From: Luteimonas terricola
GTDB lineage: Bacteria > Pseudomonadota > Gammaproteobacteria > Xanthomonadales > Xanthomonadaceae
Assembly: GCF_004352845.1 (NCBI RefSeq)
Contig: NZ_SJRX01000003.1
Span: forward strand, 369,426 to 433,425
Reading direction: 5' to 3'
DNA: 64,000 bases
Numbering within the stretch: the stretch's first letter is position 1; every line of letters starts with the position of its first letter. A model generated the notes under the pieces. It did no database searches and was not told where the DNA came from. It saw nothing but the letters and a program-made list of their open reading frames with translations. Made by a program: the position numbers and the translations under genes. Of this stretch, positions 16,004 through 24,203 are shown one piece after another.

Positions 16004-16426
16004 ATGAAGATCCTGGTCGCCGTTGACGGCAGCGAGATCAGCGTGCGTGCCGCCAAGTACGCCGGCGCGCTGGCCCGCAAGCTGGCCAAGCCGGCGAAGA
16101 TCTTCCTGGTGGCGGTCGAATCCGCGCCGTTTCCCGGTGTCGTCAGCCGCATCGGCAAGGAGGCGATGGACGCCATCCACGCCGAGAACCACGAACGCAT
16201 GCTGGCCCCGGCGCGCAAGGCGCTGGCGCGCAGCAAGGCCGACGTGCGCGAAGTCCCGGTGGTCGGCGAACCGGCCGAGGCCATCCTCGCCGCCGCCGGC
16301 GACAACAAGGCCGAGCTGGTGGTGATGGGCTCCCATGGCCGCGGCTCGGTCAAGGGGCTCCTGCTGGGCTCGGTGTCGAGCAAGGTCATCGCCCAGGCCG
16401 AGCTCCCGGTCACCATCATCCGCTGA
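16004..16426 (+). CDS. universal stress protein (UspA family)
   Basis: 140 residues, single Usp domain. It opens with MKILVAVDGSEIS and ends with VVMGSHGRGSVKGLLLGSVSSKVIAQAELPVTIIR, which contains the G-x2-G-x9-G(S) ATP-binding signature. Such proteins bind ATP as dimers and support survival under starvation and stress. The exact client is unknown. AAGGAA precedes the ATG at normal spacing. It is flanked by its own -10 box and a 99-base gap to the Dcp gene. Confidence 0.92.
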   Translation: MKILVAVDGSEISVRAAKYAGALARKLAKPAKIFLVAVESAPFPGVVSRIGKEAMDAIHAENHERMLAPARKALARSKADVREVPVVGEPAEAILAAAGDNKAELVVMGSHGRGSVKGLLLGSVSSKVIAQAELPVTIIR

Positions 16427-16525
16427 GGCGCGGAATCCGGTGCCGGCGCCCATGCCTTTCGTCATGGGAGGCCCCGGCGCGGGGCGGGGTACCCTAGGGG
16501 ACTCTGTCCCGCAAGGAAACCCCCG

Positions 16526-18748
16526 ATGAAGCATCCGCTGACGCTCGCCCTGGCCATCACCCTCGCCGGGGCCGGCATGTCGCCTGCCCTCGCCCAGTCC
16601 ACCACCGAAGCGGAGGCCACCATGTCCGCCAGCGTCGAGGCCCTCAAGGGCAACCCCTTCGCGGTCGAGAGCACCCTGCCGCTGCAATACCCCCATTTCG
16701 ACCGGATCCGCGACGAGCACTTCGCGCCGGCCTTCGACGCCGGCATGGCCGAACAGCTCGCCGAAGTGCGCGCGATCGCCGGCAACGCCGAGCCCGCGTC
16801 CTTCGAGAACACCATCCTCGCGCTGGAGACCAGCGGCCAGACGCTGAGCCGCGCCCTGCGCGTGTTCTACAACCTCGTGGGCACCGACACCAACGACGCC
16901 CGCAAGAAGCTGCAGGCCGACTACGCCGGCAAGCTCGCCGCCCACCGCGACGCGATCTCGCTGGATCCCGAGCTGTTCGCGCGCATCAAGACGCTGCACG
17001 ACGCCCGTGACACCCTGGGCCTCGAGGCCGAGGGCGTGCGCCTGGTCGAGGAGTACTACAAGGACCTGGTGCGCTCGGGCGCCGCCCTGGACGAAGCCCA
17101 GAAGGCACGCCTGAAGGAGATCAACGCGGAGCTCGCGACGCTTGGCACCACTTTCAGCCAGAACGTGCTGGCCGAGGTCAACGACTCCGCCGTGGTGGTC
17201 GACACCGCCGCCGAGCTCGACGGCCTGACGCCGGAGCAGATCCAGACCGCCGCCGACGCCGCCAAGGCGCGCGGCCATGAAGGCAAGTACGTCATCACCC
17301 TGCTCAACACCACCGGCCAGCCGCCGATGCCGCAGCTGACCAACCGCGCGCTGCGCGAGCGCATCCACACGGCCTCGGTGATCCGCGGTGCGCGCGACAA
17401 CCAGTGGGACAACAGGGAGATCGTGGCCACCGTGCTGAAGCTGCGCGCAGAGCGCGCGAAGATGCTGGGCTTCGACACCTACGCCGCCTACGTGCTCGCC
17501 GGCGAAACCGCCAAGACGGTGGACGCCGTCAACGGCATGCTCGGCCAGCTGGCCCCGGCGGCCGTGGCCAACGCCCGCGCGGAAGGTGGCAAGCTGCAGG
17601 CGATGATCGATGCGGAACAGGCGGCCAAGGGCGAGCCGACCTTCCAGCTCGAGCCCTGGGACTGGGCCTACTACACCGAGAAGGTGCGCAAGGCCGAGTA
17701 CGACTTCGACGAGTCGCAGCTCAAGCCCTACCTGGAGATGAAGAGCGTGCTCGAGGACGGCGTGTTCTTTGCCGCCACCGAGCTCTACGGCATCACCTTC
17801 AAGCCTCGCACCGACCTGCCGAAGTACCACGCCGACACCTGGGTGTACGAGGTCTCCAACGCCGACGGCAGCCAGCTGGCCTTCTTCATCTTCGACCCCT
17901 ACGCGCGGGACTCCAAGCGCGGCGGCGCCTGGATGAACTCCTACGTGTCGCAGTCGGAGCTCGAGGGCACGAAGCCCGTGGTGGCCAACCACCAGAACAT
18001 CCCCAAGCCGCAGCCCGGCCAGCCGACCCTGCTGACCTGGGACGAGGTCACCACGATGTTCCACGAGTTCGGGCATGCGCTGCACGGCATGTTCTCCGAC
18101 GTCGAGTACCCCTACTTCTCCGGCACCAGCGTGCCGCGGGACTTCGTCGAGTTCCCGTCGCAGGTCAACGAGATGTGGGCCGACTGGCCGTCGATCCTGG
18201 CCAACTACGCCAAGCACCACGAGACCGGCGAGCCCATGCCGCAGGCGCTGCTGGACAAGGTGGTCGCGACCGCCAAGTTCAACCAGGGCTTCGCCACGAC
18301 CGAATACCTGGGCGCGGCGATGCTCGACCAGTACCTGCACCAGCTGCCGGCCGACCAACTGCCCGCGGCCGGCGACATCCTCGCCACCGAGGCCACCGCG
18401 CTCAAGGCCGCCGGCCTGGACTTCAAGCCGGTGCCGCCGCGCTACCGCACCACGTATTTCAGCCACATCATGGGTGGCTACGCGGCCGGCTACTACGCCT
18501 ATATCTGGTCCGAGGTGCTGGACGCCAACACCGTGGCCTGGATCGAGGAGAACGGCGGCCTGACCCGCGAGAACGGCGACCGCTTCCGCGCGACCCTGCT
18601 CTCGCAGGGTGGCAGCAAGGATGCGCTGCAGCTGTTCACGGATTTCTCCGGCAAGGATCCGGACATCCAGCCGCTGCTGGTCAAGCGTGGCCTGGACGGT
18701 AGCGTCGAAGACGGCGCCCCGCCGGCCGAAACCACCCAGCAGGACTGA
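16526..18748 (+). CDS. dcp: M3 family peptidyl-dipeptidase Dcp, exported
   Basis: 740 residues. Zinc metallopeptidase that removes C-terminal dipeptides. The thimet-type motif HEFGHALH (H513-E514-F515-G516-H517) carries the zinc ligands, with the distal glutamate in FVEFPSQVNEMWADW. The C-terminal signature Y(R/T)TTYFSHIMGGYAAGYYAYIWSEVLDAN is also typical of Dcp. Unlike the cytoplasmic E. coli enzyme it starts with a signal peptide (MKHPLTLALAITLAGAGMSPALAQ), so it probably acts in the periplasm, supplying dipeptides for uptake (compare the POT transporter at 25005). A terminator and repeat R3 follow. Confidence 0.94.
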   Translation: MKHPLTLALAITLAGAGMSPALAQSTTEAEATMSASVEALKGNPFAVESTLPLQYPHFDRIRDEHFAPAFDAGMAEQLAEVRAIAGNAEPASFENTILALETSGQTLSRALRVFYNLVGTDTNDARKKLQADYAGKLAAHRDAISLDPELFARIKTLHDARDTLGLEAEGVRLVEEYYKDLVRSGAALDEAQKARLKEINAELATLGTTFSQNVLAEVNDSAVVVDTAAELDGLTPEQIQTAADAAKARGHEGKYVITLLNTTGQPPMPQLTNRALRERIHTASVIRGARDNQWDNREIVATVLKLRAERAKMLGFDTYAAYVLAGETAKTVDAVNGMLGQLAPAAVANARAEGGKLQAMIDAEQAAKGEPTFQLEPWDWAYYTEKVRKAEYDFDESQLKPYLEMKSVLEDGVFFAATELYGITFKPRTDLPKYHADTWVYEVSNADGSQLAFFIFDPYARDSKRGGAWMNSYVSQSELEGTKPVVANHQNIPKPQPGQPTLLTWDEVTTMFHEFGHALHGMFSDVEYPYFSGTSVPRDFVEFPSQVNEMWADWPSILANYAKHHETGEPMPQALLDKVVATAKFNQGFATTEYLGAAMLDQYLHQLPADQLPAAGDILATEATALKAAGLDFKPVPPRYRTTYFSHIMGGYAAGYYAYIWSEVLDANTVAWIEENGGLTRENGDRFRATLLSQGGSKDALQLFTDFSGKDPDIQPLLVKRGLDGSVEDGAPPAETTQQD

Positions 18749-18756
18749 CGCCACCC

Positions 18757-18784
18757 GACTTCCCCCGCCCCGGCGGGGGAAGTC
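18757..18784 (+). terminator. terminator hairpin after dcp
   Basis: A perfect 12-bp stem, GACTTCCCCCGC (18757-18768) with GCGGGGGAAGTC (18773-18784), around a 4-base loop, 8 bases past the stop. Followed by GCTTCTGCC, a poor U tract. Confidence 0.65.
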
Positions 18785-19002
18785 GCTTCTGCCATCCCAT
18801 CAATCCTGCAGGAGCCCCGGCTTTTGCTCCCGGGCCACCGCGTACTGCTGCGCACCGGGGGCCAAGGCCCTTGAGAGCGAAGTCAAGGAGGAGGCGATGG
18901 CCGCAAGGCCAGCGCCGGGGGACATGAGCACTCAAGGGCCTTGGCATCCGGCGCCCGCGCTGCAGTCAATGGCGCGCCAATCCCCCAGTCGGGAGATGAA
19001 CC
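18785..19002. repeat. modular intergenic repeat, copy R3 (truncated, A module only)
   Basis: A partial copy between the convergent dcp and cfa genes. The right end has the intact GGGAGATGAACC (18991-19002), the palindrome TGGCGCGCCA and module A (18862-18934, CCAAGGCCCTTGAG ... CTCAAGGGCCTTGG). Module B and the left terminal repeat are missing. The left edge carries TGCAGGAGC (18807-18815), also found in the metG linker. An AAAAAAA run follows the right terminus. The left boundary is approximate. Confidence 0.8.
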
Positions 19003-19018
19003 AAAAAAACAGACACAG

Positions 19019-20149
19019 TCAGCGCGGGACGACGATTCCGCCCGGCACGCCCTGCGGCGACATCAGCACCTGCCACAGCTGGCTGCGCCGCGTCCGGAAG
19101 CTCGCCATCGAAGCGGCGAGGTAATACCGCCACATCCGCCGGAACCGCTCGTCATAGCGCGCCGGCAGGCGACCCCAGGCGGCCTCGACGTTTTCACGCC
19201 AGGCCTGCAGCGTCAGGTCGTAATCGGCACCGAAGTTGTGCCAGTCCTCGACCACGAACAGGCCTTCGCTGGCCGCTGCGATCTGGCTTGCCGACGGCAG
19301 CATCGAATTCGGGAAGATATGGCGTGCGATCCACGGGTCGGTGCGTCGCCGCGAGATGTTGCTGCCGATGCTGTGCAGCAGGAACAGGCCGTCGTCGGGC
19401 AGCAGTGAACGCACGAGCTCGAAGTAAGCGCGGTAGTTGCGCACGCCCACGTGCTCGAACATGCCGATCGAGAACACGCGATCGAAGCGCTCCCCGCGCA
19501 GCGCCCGGTAGTCCTGCAGGCGGAACTCCAGCGGCAGTCCATCGCACAGACTGGCGGCAAAGGCCTGCTGCTCGCGCGAGACGGTCACGCCCACGCCGCT
19601 GACGCCGTAGCGTTCCGCGGCGAACTTCAAGGCCTCGCCCCAGCCGCAGCCGATATCGAGCACGCGCATGCCCGGACCCAACCGGAGCTTCCGGCAGACC
19701 AGGTCGAGCTTGGCCTCCTGCGCCAGGTCGAGCGAAGCAGCGAGCCTGCCGTCGCGGTCGTGCCAGTAGCCGCAGCTGTAGACCAGTCGACGGCCCAGCA
19801 TCGCCTGGTAAAGGTCGTTTCCCAGGTCGTAATGGCGCTCGCCCACGGCGAACGCGCGGCGACCGAGCTGCAGGTTGAGCAGGCGGGCGACCAGGGCGTC
19901 GCGCAGGTCGGCCAGGCCCCGCGCGCGCTGGTCGACGCGGGCATCGAGCAAACGTTCGAGCATGCCGTCCAGGCAGGCCGTGTCCCACCAGCCATCCATG
20001 TAGGAATCGCCCAGCGCCAACGATCCTCCGGTCAGCAATCGCGCCGGCAGCCGGTCGTCATGGATCTGGATGTCCCAGGGTCTGCCGCCGCCGACGTGGA
20101 CATCGGCCGAGCCCAGCAAGCCGTGGACACGTTCCCGCACCGGGTGCAT
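19019..20149 (-). CDS. cfa: cyclopropane-fatty-acyl-phospholipid synthase family methyltransferase
   Basis: 376 residues from ATG 20149 (MHPVRERVHGLL); the longer frame to 20263 starts with non-protein-like sequence. The enzyme transfers a methylene from S-adenosylmethionine to double bonds of membrane phospholipid acyl chains, usually on entry to stationary phase. SAM motif: VLDIGCGWGEALKFAAERYGVSGVGVTVSREQ. Other Cfa phrases: YDLGNDLYQAMLGRRLVYSCGYW, FDRVFSIGMFEHVGVRNY and SNISRRRTDPWIARHIFPNSMLPS. The N-terminal substrate domain (DIQIHDDRLPARLLTGGSLALGDSYMDGWWD) is complete. It is convergent with dcp across R3. Confidence 0.93.
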   Translation of the reverse strand: MHPVRERVHGLLGSADVHVGGGRPWDIQIHDDRLPARLLTGGSLALGDSYMDGWWDTACLDGMLERLLDARVDQRARGLADLRDALVARLLNLQLGRRAFAVGERHYDLGNDLYQAMLGRRLVYSCGYWHDRDGRLAASLDLAQEAKLDLVCRKLRLGPGMRVLDIGCGWGEALKFAAERYGVSGVGVTVSREQQAFAASLCDGLPLEFRLQDYRALRGERFDRVFSIGMFEHVGVRNYRAYFELVRSLLPDDGLFLLHSIGSNISRRRTDPWIARHIFPNSMLPSASQIAAASEGLFVVEDWHNFGADYDLTLQAWRENVEAAWGRLPARYDERFRRMWRYYLAASMASFRTRRSQLWQVLMSPQGVPGGIVVPR

Positions 20150-20225
20150 CGCCCGCCTCCCGAAGTCGCCCCGGGACGATGCTAGCCCGCCACGGCAGCG
20201 CGGGCCAGCCACGCCGGAATCGATC

Positions 20226-21071
20226 TCAGCCGGCGGTGAACAGCGCGCGGTACTCTGGCGCAAGGTGTGGCAGCAGTACGGCGGCGGGCACCTCCACCGT
20301 CTGCACGCCGTCCGAGTACGGCCCCACCTGATAGGGCGGGAACACGAAGCGCAGCGCGCGCAGGCGCCCGCCGGTGCTGGGCACGGGCTCGAAGTTCGCG
20401 AAGTTCCCGGCCGTCGGTACCGTGCCCTCGTCGATCATCCTGCCGCCGGTGCGCATCAGGCGCATGCGGTCCTCGGGCTCCAGGTCGTCCGCGTCCAGGC
20501 GCTGGGACAGGGCTGCATGCAGCGATTCGCGCACGAAGGCGGAGATGTCGTTCCAGCCCCCCGGTCCCTGGACCAGGGCCTCGGCGCGAAGCATTTCAGC
20601 CCGGGCGGGCAGCCAGACGAAGCGCGCCACCAGCGGGTTGCCGTGCGCGCCGCCGGTATAGCTGGTGCCGGTCGCCTGCACGGCCACGACTTCGGGGGTC
20701 TCCATCACCATGTCGAAGGGCAGCGCCAGGTCGTAGGGTGCGCCGGCAGCGCCGGTCGACGACGGGTCCCGGGCCTCGACGGCGTCCATCAGGTCGGCGC
20801 GTGCGGCATCGGCATAGCGCTTGAGCTCTGCCGCCAGCTCCGGGTAGCTGTTGATCCCGGGCGGATAGCTGATGCCGATGATGTAGCGCGGGTCGGACTC
20901 CATCACGTCTTCCAGCACCACCGGTGCGTCGGCAGCGACGCCATCGGCGGTCGGGACCGGCGCCTGCGCGGCGCCGTCCACGGCGCCCCCGGGCACCTCG
21001 GCCTCGCGGCGGCAGCCGGCGAGCGCCAGCAACAAGACGAACGCCACGAGACAATAGCGGCTACGGGTCAT
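20226..21071 (-). CDS. DUF3298 (RsiV-like) domain lipoprotein
   Basis: 281 residues from ATG 21071 (MTRSRYCLVAFVLLLALAGC), lipobox LAGC with Cys20. The frame is open to 21095 but the ATG nearer the signal peptide is preferred. The rest fits the periplasmic DUF4163/DUF3298 layout: ISYPPGINSYPELAAELKRYADAAR, GTSYTGGAHGNP, then TAGNFANFEPVPSTGGRLRALRFVFPPYQVGPYSDGVQTVEVPA, the conserved DUF3298 end. In RsiV this fold binds lysozyme. Here no sigma factor is adjacent, so the ligand is unknown. It is separated from csp by repeat R4. Confidence 0.83.
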   Translation of the reverse strand: MTRSRYCLVAFVLLLALAGCRREAEVPGGAVDGAAQAPVPTADGVAADAPVVLEDVMESDPRYIIGISYPPGINSYPELAAELKRYADAARADLMDAVEARDPSSTGAAGAPYDLALPFDMVMETPEVVAVQATGTSYTGGAHGNPLVARFVWLPARAEMLRAEALVQGPGGWNDISAFVRESLHAALSQRLDADDLEPEDRMRLMRTGGRMIDEGTVPTAGNFANFEPVPSTGGRLRALRFVFPPYQVGPYSDGVQTVEVPAAVLLPHLAPEYRALFTAG

Positions 21072-21166
21072 CCGGGAACCCCCTGTCCTGTCCACGATGC
21101 ATACAGGCTAGCGGCCCGCGCGTGATGCCGGCGCTCACGCCGCCGGCCGCGTTGCGGCACAAAAAA

Positions 21167-21536
21167 GGTTCATCTCCCGACTGAGGGACTGGCGCGCCAT
21201 TGATAATCTCGGGCACCGGGTGCCAAGGCCCTTGAGTGCTCATGTCCCCCGGCGCTGGCCTGCGGCCATCGCCTCCTCCTTGACTTCGCTCTCAAGGGCC
21301 TTGGCACCCGGTGCGCAGCAGTGCGCGAGCATTGCACCCGAAGCCGAGCCCCGTCGTGGCCGGGAGGCCTTCGCGGGGAAGTCAAGGAGGAGGCATCCCC
21401 CGGCAGGCGGATGCCGGGGGACATGAGCCGCGAAGGCCTCCCGGCCGCGGCGGGGCCCTCCAGCTCACGGCCGGGCGTAGCGAAAGAAGCAGACACTCCT
21501 CGTCGAAACTGTTTCCCCGGAGATGGGAGATGAACC
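21167..21536. mobile_element. modular intergenic repeat, copy R4 (complete, with flanking direct repeats)
   Basis: The best-preserved copy, 370 bp, with perfect 12-bp terminal inverted repeats GGTTCATCTCCC (21167-21178) and GGGAGATGAACC (21525-21536). Module A is at 21223-21304 and module B at 21348-21456; the palindrome TGGCGCGCCA is near the left end. CACAAAAAA directly flanks both sides (21158-21166 and 21537-21545), consistent with a 9-bp target duplication made on insertion into the U tract of the csp terminator. No transposase is encoded. Together with 95 bases of featureless sequence upstream of the DUF3298 gene it fills the 520-base gap. Confidence 0.88.
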
Positions 21537-21540
21537 CACA

Positions 21541-21573
21541 AAAAAGCCCCGGACGTTGCCGTCCGGGGCTTTT
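21541..21573 (-). terminator. rho-independent terminator of the cold-shock gene
   Basis: A 14-bp perfect stem (21542-21555 with 21560-21573), core GCCCCGGACG/CGTCCGGGGC with flanking A/T pairs. Read on the minus strand it ends in a T6 run. It begins 18 bases past the csp stop, and repeat R4 is inserted immediately beyond it. Confidence 0.92.
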
Positions 21574-21591
21574 GATACAGCGATGCGGACC

Positions 21592-21801
21592 TTACTCGGC
21601 CTGCACCTCATCGGCCTGCAGGCCCTTCTGGCCCTGCACAACCTTGAACGAAACCTTCTGGCCTTCCTGCAGCGACTTGAAGCCGGTGCCCTGGATCGAA
21701 CGGAAGTGGACGAAGAGGTCCTGGCCACTCTCGGGGGTGATGAAGCCGAAGCCCTTGGCGTCGTTGAACCACTTGACAGTGCCGGTCTGACGATCGGACA
21801 T
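21592..21801 (-). CDS. CspA-family cold-shock protein
   Basis: 69 residues from ATG 21801 ([14 protein letters not shown]). A single OB-fold nucleic-acid chaperone domain with RNP1 KGFGFI (16-21) and RNP2 LFVHF (29-33), ending [10 protein letters not shown]. It melts RNA secondary structure; whether it is cold-induced or constitutive cannot be told. The frame is open to 21879, but AGGAGT precedes ATG 21801 and the family length fits. A leader region of up to about 170 bases without a gene lies upstream and a strong terminator downstream, so it is monocistronic. Confidence 0.95.
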   Translation of the reverse strand: MSDRQTGTVKWFNDAKGFGFITPESGQDLFVHFRSIQGTGFKSLQEGQKVSFKVVQGQKGLQADEVQAE

Positions 21802-22059
21802 GGTGTTACTCCTTGGAACAGTTTTTGAAATGACACGGTCCGCCTGGCGGATCCGAGACTGCGAAGCAAGGGGTAGCACAGGAACGATGGAGCGGATCGT
21901 CGGACGCAGCCGTCACCGGCCTTGAAACCTTGGATCTACCGCACCGGAGCCACGATGTACCGTGATCCCGCTTTGAACAGTGGGCGAACCATACCCTACT
22001 TTCGATTGCAAATGTGAACGGCACCTGCCGTTCATCGGCAGCCACCGCCATTCAGCCTC
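21802..22059 (-). promoter_or_regulatory. upstream region of csp, probable promoter and long leader
   Basis: 258 bases without a gene between rluF and csp. The part around 21980-22025 is the most AT-rich (read on the minus strand: TTCACATTTGCAATCGAAAG followed by TATGGT), so a promoter there would give a leader of about 150-180 nt, as is common for cold-shock mRNAs. The -35/-10 spacing is not ideal and no cold-box was identified. Confidence 0.35.
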
Positions 22060-22773
22060 CTACCAGCCGTCCTGGCTCGGAAGCAGGGCGGCCAGTTCGA
22101 CATCGCTCAGATTGCGCCAGCCCCCCGGCTTGAGATGCCCGAGCTTCACCGGGCCGATGCGGGCCCGGACCAGGCGCTTCACCCGATAGCCGAAATGCGC
22201 GGCCATCAGCCGGACCTGGCGGTTGAGTCCCTGCACCAGGGTGATCCGGAAGCCGTAGCGGCCGAGCTTGCCGGTCCGGCACGGCAGGGTGAGCTGGCCG
22301 TGCACCGGCACCCCGCGGGCCATGCCGCGCAGGAAATCGTCGGTGACGGGGTTGTTCACCGCCACCAGGTACTCCTTCTCCAGCTTGTTTTCCGCGCGCA
22401 GGATGGCGTTGACGATGTCGCCGTTGCTGGTCAGCAGGATCAGGCCTTCGGAGTCCTTGTCCAGGCGGCCGATCGGGAAGATCCGCTCCTGGTGGTCGAC
22501 GAAGTCGGTGATGTTCCCGGCCACGCCGGTCTCGGTGGTGCAGGTGATGCCGACCGGCTTGTACAGCGCGATGTAGACGTGGCGGCGCTTGCCGGGCGCA
22601 GCGCTGCGGACGCGCAGCGGCTGGCCGTCCAGGAGGACCTCGTCGCCCTCGCCCACCTCGGCGCCGATCCGCGCCCGCTGGCCGTTGACCGTCACCCGCC
22701 CTTCGCCGATGAGGCGATCGGCCTCGCGACGCGAGCATGCGCCGGTCTCGCTGATGTGCTTGTTCAGGCGCAT
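22060..22773 (-). CDS. rluF: 23S rRNA pseudouridine(2604) synthase RluF
   Basis: 237 residues. An N-terminal S4 RNA-binding domain (MRLNKHISETGACSRREADRLI) is followed by the RsuA/RluB/E/F catalytic domain with the active aspartate D105 in GRLDKDSEGL. KEYLVAVNNPVTDDFLRGMARGVPV and FRITLVQGLNRQVRLM match RluF best; in E. coli RluF makes pseudouridine 2604 (and tRNA-Tyr 35). RluB/RluE/RsuA are the alternatives. No C-terminal extension is present. The gene upstream on this strand (GNAT, stop at 22832) is 58 bases away. Confidence 0.88.
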   Translation of the reverse strand: MRLNKHISETGACSRREADRLIGEGRVTVNGQRARIGAEVGEGDEVLLDGQPLRVRSAAPGKRRHVYIALYKPVGITCTTETGVAGNITDFVDHQERIFPIGRLDKDSEGLILLTSNGDIVNAILRAENKLEKEYLVAVNNPVTDDFLRGMARGVPVHGQLTLPCRTGKLGRYGFRITLVQGLNRQVRLMAAHFGYRVKRLVRARIGPVKLGHLKPGGWRNLSDVELAALLPSQDGW

Positions 22774-22831
22774 GGATGGCAGGCCGACCTTGAAAAGGGG
22801 CGCAAGTCTGGCAGATTGCGCGCCCGCCCGT

Positions 22832-23110
22832 TCAGCCCAGCAGGTCGGCGTACTCGACGTGCCGCTTCACCCAGGCCTCGGCGTAGCTGCACAGCGGCCG
22901 GACCTTCCAGCCTTCCACCCGGGCGTGGTGGAAGGCCGCCTCCACCAGCTTTCCGGCAATCCCGCGGCCGCCGATCGCTTCGGGCACATGCGTATGGGTG
23001 ATGTGCATGATGCCGTCGGCCATTTCGTAATCGAGATTGGCGACATGGCCGTCGACCTCGGTCAGGAACCGGCCCGGGATGCCGTGGTGGATGATGTCGA
23101 GTCCGCTCAT
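22832..23110 (-). CDS. small GNAT-family N-acetyltransferase (YjdJ type)
   Basis: 92 residues from ATG 23110 (MSGLDIIHHGIPGRF). The minimal GNAT fold of about 90 residues contains the acetyl-CoA loop EAIGGRGIAGKLVEAAFHHAR (a Gx-GxG-A variant) and VRPLCSYAEAWVKRH, where the CSY motif is the hallmark of the GCN5-related DUF1248/YjdJ-like group. Substrate unknown. It starts 12 bases after the stop of the Lys/Ala-rich protein gene, so the two form an operon. Confidence 0.85.
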   Translation of the reverse strand: MSGLDIIHHGIPGRFLTEVDGHVANLDYEMADGIMHITHTHVPEAIGGRGIAGKLVEAAFHHARVEGWKVRPLCSYAEAWVKRHVEYADLLG

Positions 23111-23121
23111 CAGCGCGCTCC

Positions 23122-23997
23122 TCAGTCGCTGTCGCCGTTGCGGTGGTCGCGCTTGCCCTGGTTGCGGCGGTCGCGCGTGGAGATGCTGCCATGGATCGGG
23201 ACCAACCGGGCCTCGCCGGCGTGAAGCTCCCTGGCCTTGCTCGCGGCCTGCGGCGACTGGTAGCCGGGCTGCGGGACGTGGTCGGCGACGGGGTCGAGGG
23301 ATTGCCACGGCTGCGGCGTCCGGTCGCGTTCGTGCTTGGCCTCGAGCAGGCTGCGGGTGGCCTCGAGGGCCCGCTCCGGAGAGACGCGGCGACGCGAGGC
23401 GCTCCGCTTCGCGGGCGTCTTTTTCGAAGCAGCCTTCTTTGCGGGCCGTCCTGCCGCGTCGGCTTTTCGCGCAGGCTGCCTGGCAGGGGCCGCCTTCTTC
23501 ACGGTGGATATCGCCGGGGCGGCCTTCTTCGCGACGGCCTTCTTCGCGGTGGACTTCTTCGCGACGGATGTCTTCGCCGCGGTCTTCCTGGTCGCGGTCT
23601 TCCTGACTGCAGCCTTCCTGGAAGCAGTCATCCCAGCCCCCTTATTCGCGGGCGCCTTCTTCGCGATCGCCCTCTTCGCAGTGGCCTTCTTCACCACCTT
23701 CGCTGGAGCATTCCGGCGCGCCTCCGCGAAGCGCTGCAGGATCTCGGCCAGCAGCGCCTCCTTGCGCGCGGTGCGCGCGGCGATGGTGTCGGCCTTGCCT
23801 TCGCCGCGTTTCCGCGCCGCCAGCCGCTGGCGCTTCAGCAGGTCGCGGGCCCGGTCGCGCGCGGCCCGCGTGCGCTCGACCCGCCCCGCCAGCGCCGCCC
23901 GATCCAGGCCGCGCAGGGCGTTGGCGCGGCTGTCGTCGAACAGTTTCATTTCCGACTTGTTGAGCAGGCCACTCGCCTGGGCACGGGTGAAGGCCAT
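23122..23997 (-). CDS. Lys/Ala-rich protein with histone H1-like repeats
   Basis: 291 residues from ATG 23997, with AAAGGAGA as a strong ribosome site. Residues 1-95 form a predicted helical, charged domain (MAFTRAQASGLLNKSEMKLFDDSRANAL, then many Arg/Ala helices). Residues about 100-215 are low-complexity Ala/Lys/Thr repeats of the AKKA type, as in eukaryotic histone H1 and bacterial H1-like or AlgP proteins, and should bind nucleic acid. The C-terminal about 75 residues are hydrophilic (SLDPVADHVPQPGYQSPQAASKARELHAGEARLVPIHGSIS). The function is inferred from composition only. It is first in an operon with the GNAT gene; acetylation of the lysine-rich tail is an attractive but untested link. 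Confidence 0.8.
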   Translation of the reverse strand: MAFTRAQASGLLNKSEMKLFDDSRANALRGLDRAALAGRVERTRAARDRARDLLKRQRLAARKRGEGKADTIAARTARKEALLAEILQRFAEARRNAPAKVVKKATAKRAIAKKAPANKGAGMTASRKAAVRKTATRKTAAKTSVAKKSTAKKAVAKKAAPAISTVKKAAPARQPARKADAAGRPAKKAASKKTPAKRSASRRRVSPERALEATRSLLEAKHERDRTPQPWQSLDPVADHVPQPGYQSPQAASKARELHAGEARLVPIHGSISTRDRRNQGKRDHRNGDSD

Positions 23998-24152
23998 ATG
24001 CACTCTCCTTTTATCGGGTGCCCCAATGGGTAGCACGGCGGGGATTCAGGCGCAGTGAGCAGCGCCGACCCGCGTCGATTGCGGCCGACCGGCGCGTGTG
24101 ACTGACCAAACGCGTCACCTGCCGCCCATGCCCTGGCGTGGGCAGGCCGGTT

Positions 24153-24166
24153 GGCACGCTTGATGC
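24153..24166 (+). promoter_or_regulatory. sigma-54-type promoter (-24 GG / -12 GC)
   Basis: TGGCACG at 24152-24158 and ATGC at 24163-24166 place GG (24153-24154) and GC (24165-24166) exactly 10 bases apart, matching the RpoN consensus TGGCACG-N4-TTGC with one mismatch. It is about 38 bases ahead of ATG 24204 and correctly oriented. A hairpin-forming stretch (about 24118-24146) lies just upstream. No activator site was recognised. Confidence 0.55.
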
Positions 24167-24203
24167 GTGGACCGGGATACGCAACTCACGCACGGAGAGC
24201 ATC

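Noticed and set aside
12928..16419. 1163-residue minus-strand open frame
   Set aside because: Antisense shadow of the ABC exporter, fpr and usp genes, all of which have clear motifs.
15989..18754. 921-residue minus-strand open frame
   Set aside because: Antisense shadow of usp and dcp; no recognisable domain.
23440..23700. Tandem CTTC/GGCC-rich repeats considered as a non-coding satellite
   Set aside because: They encode the in-frame AKKA repeats of the Lys/Ala-rich protein with a good ribosome site.
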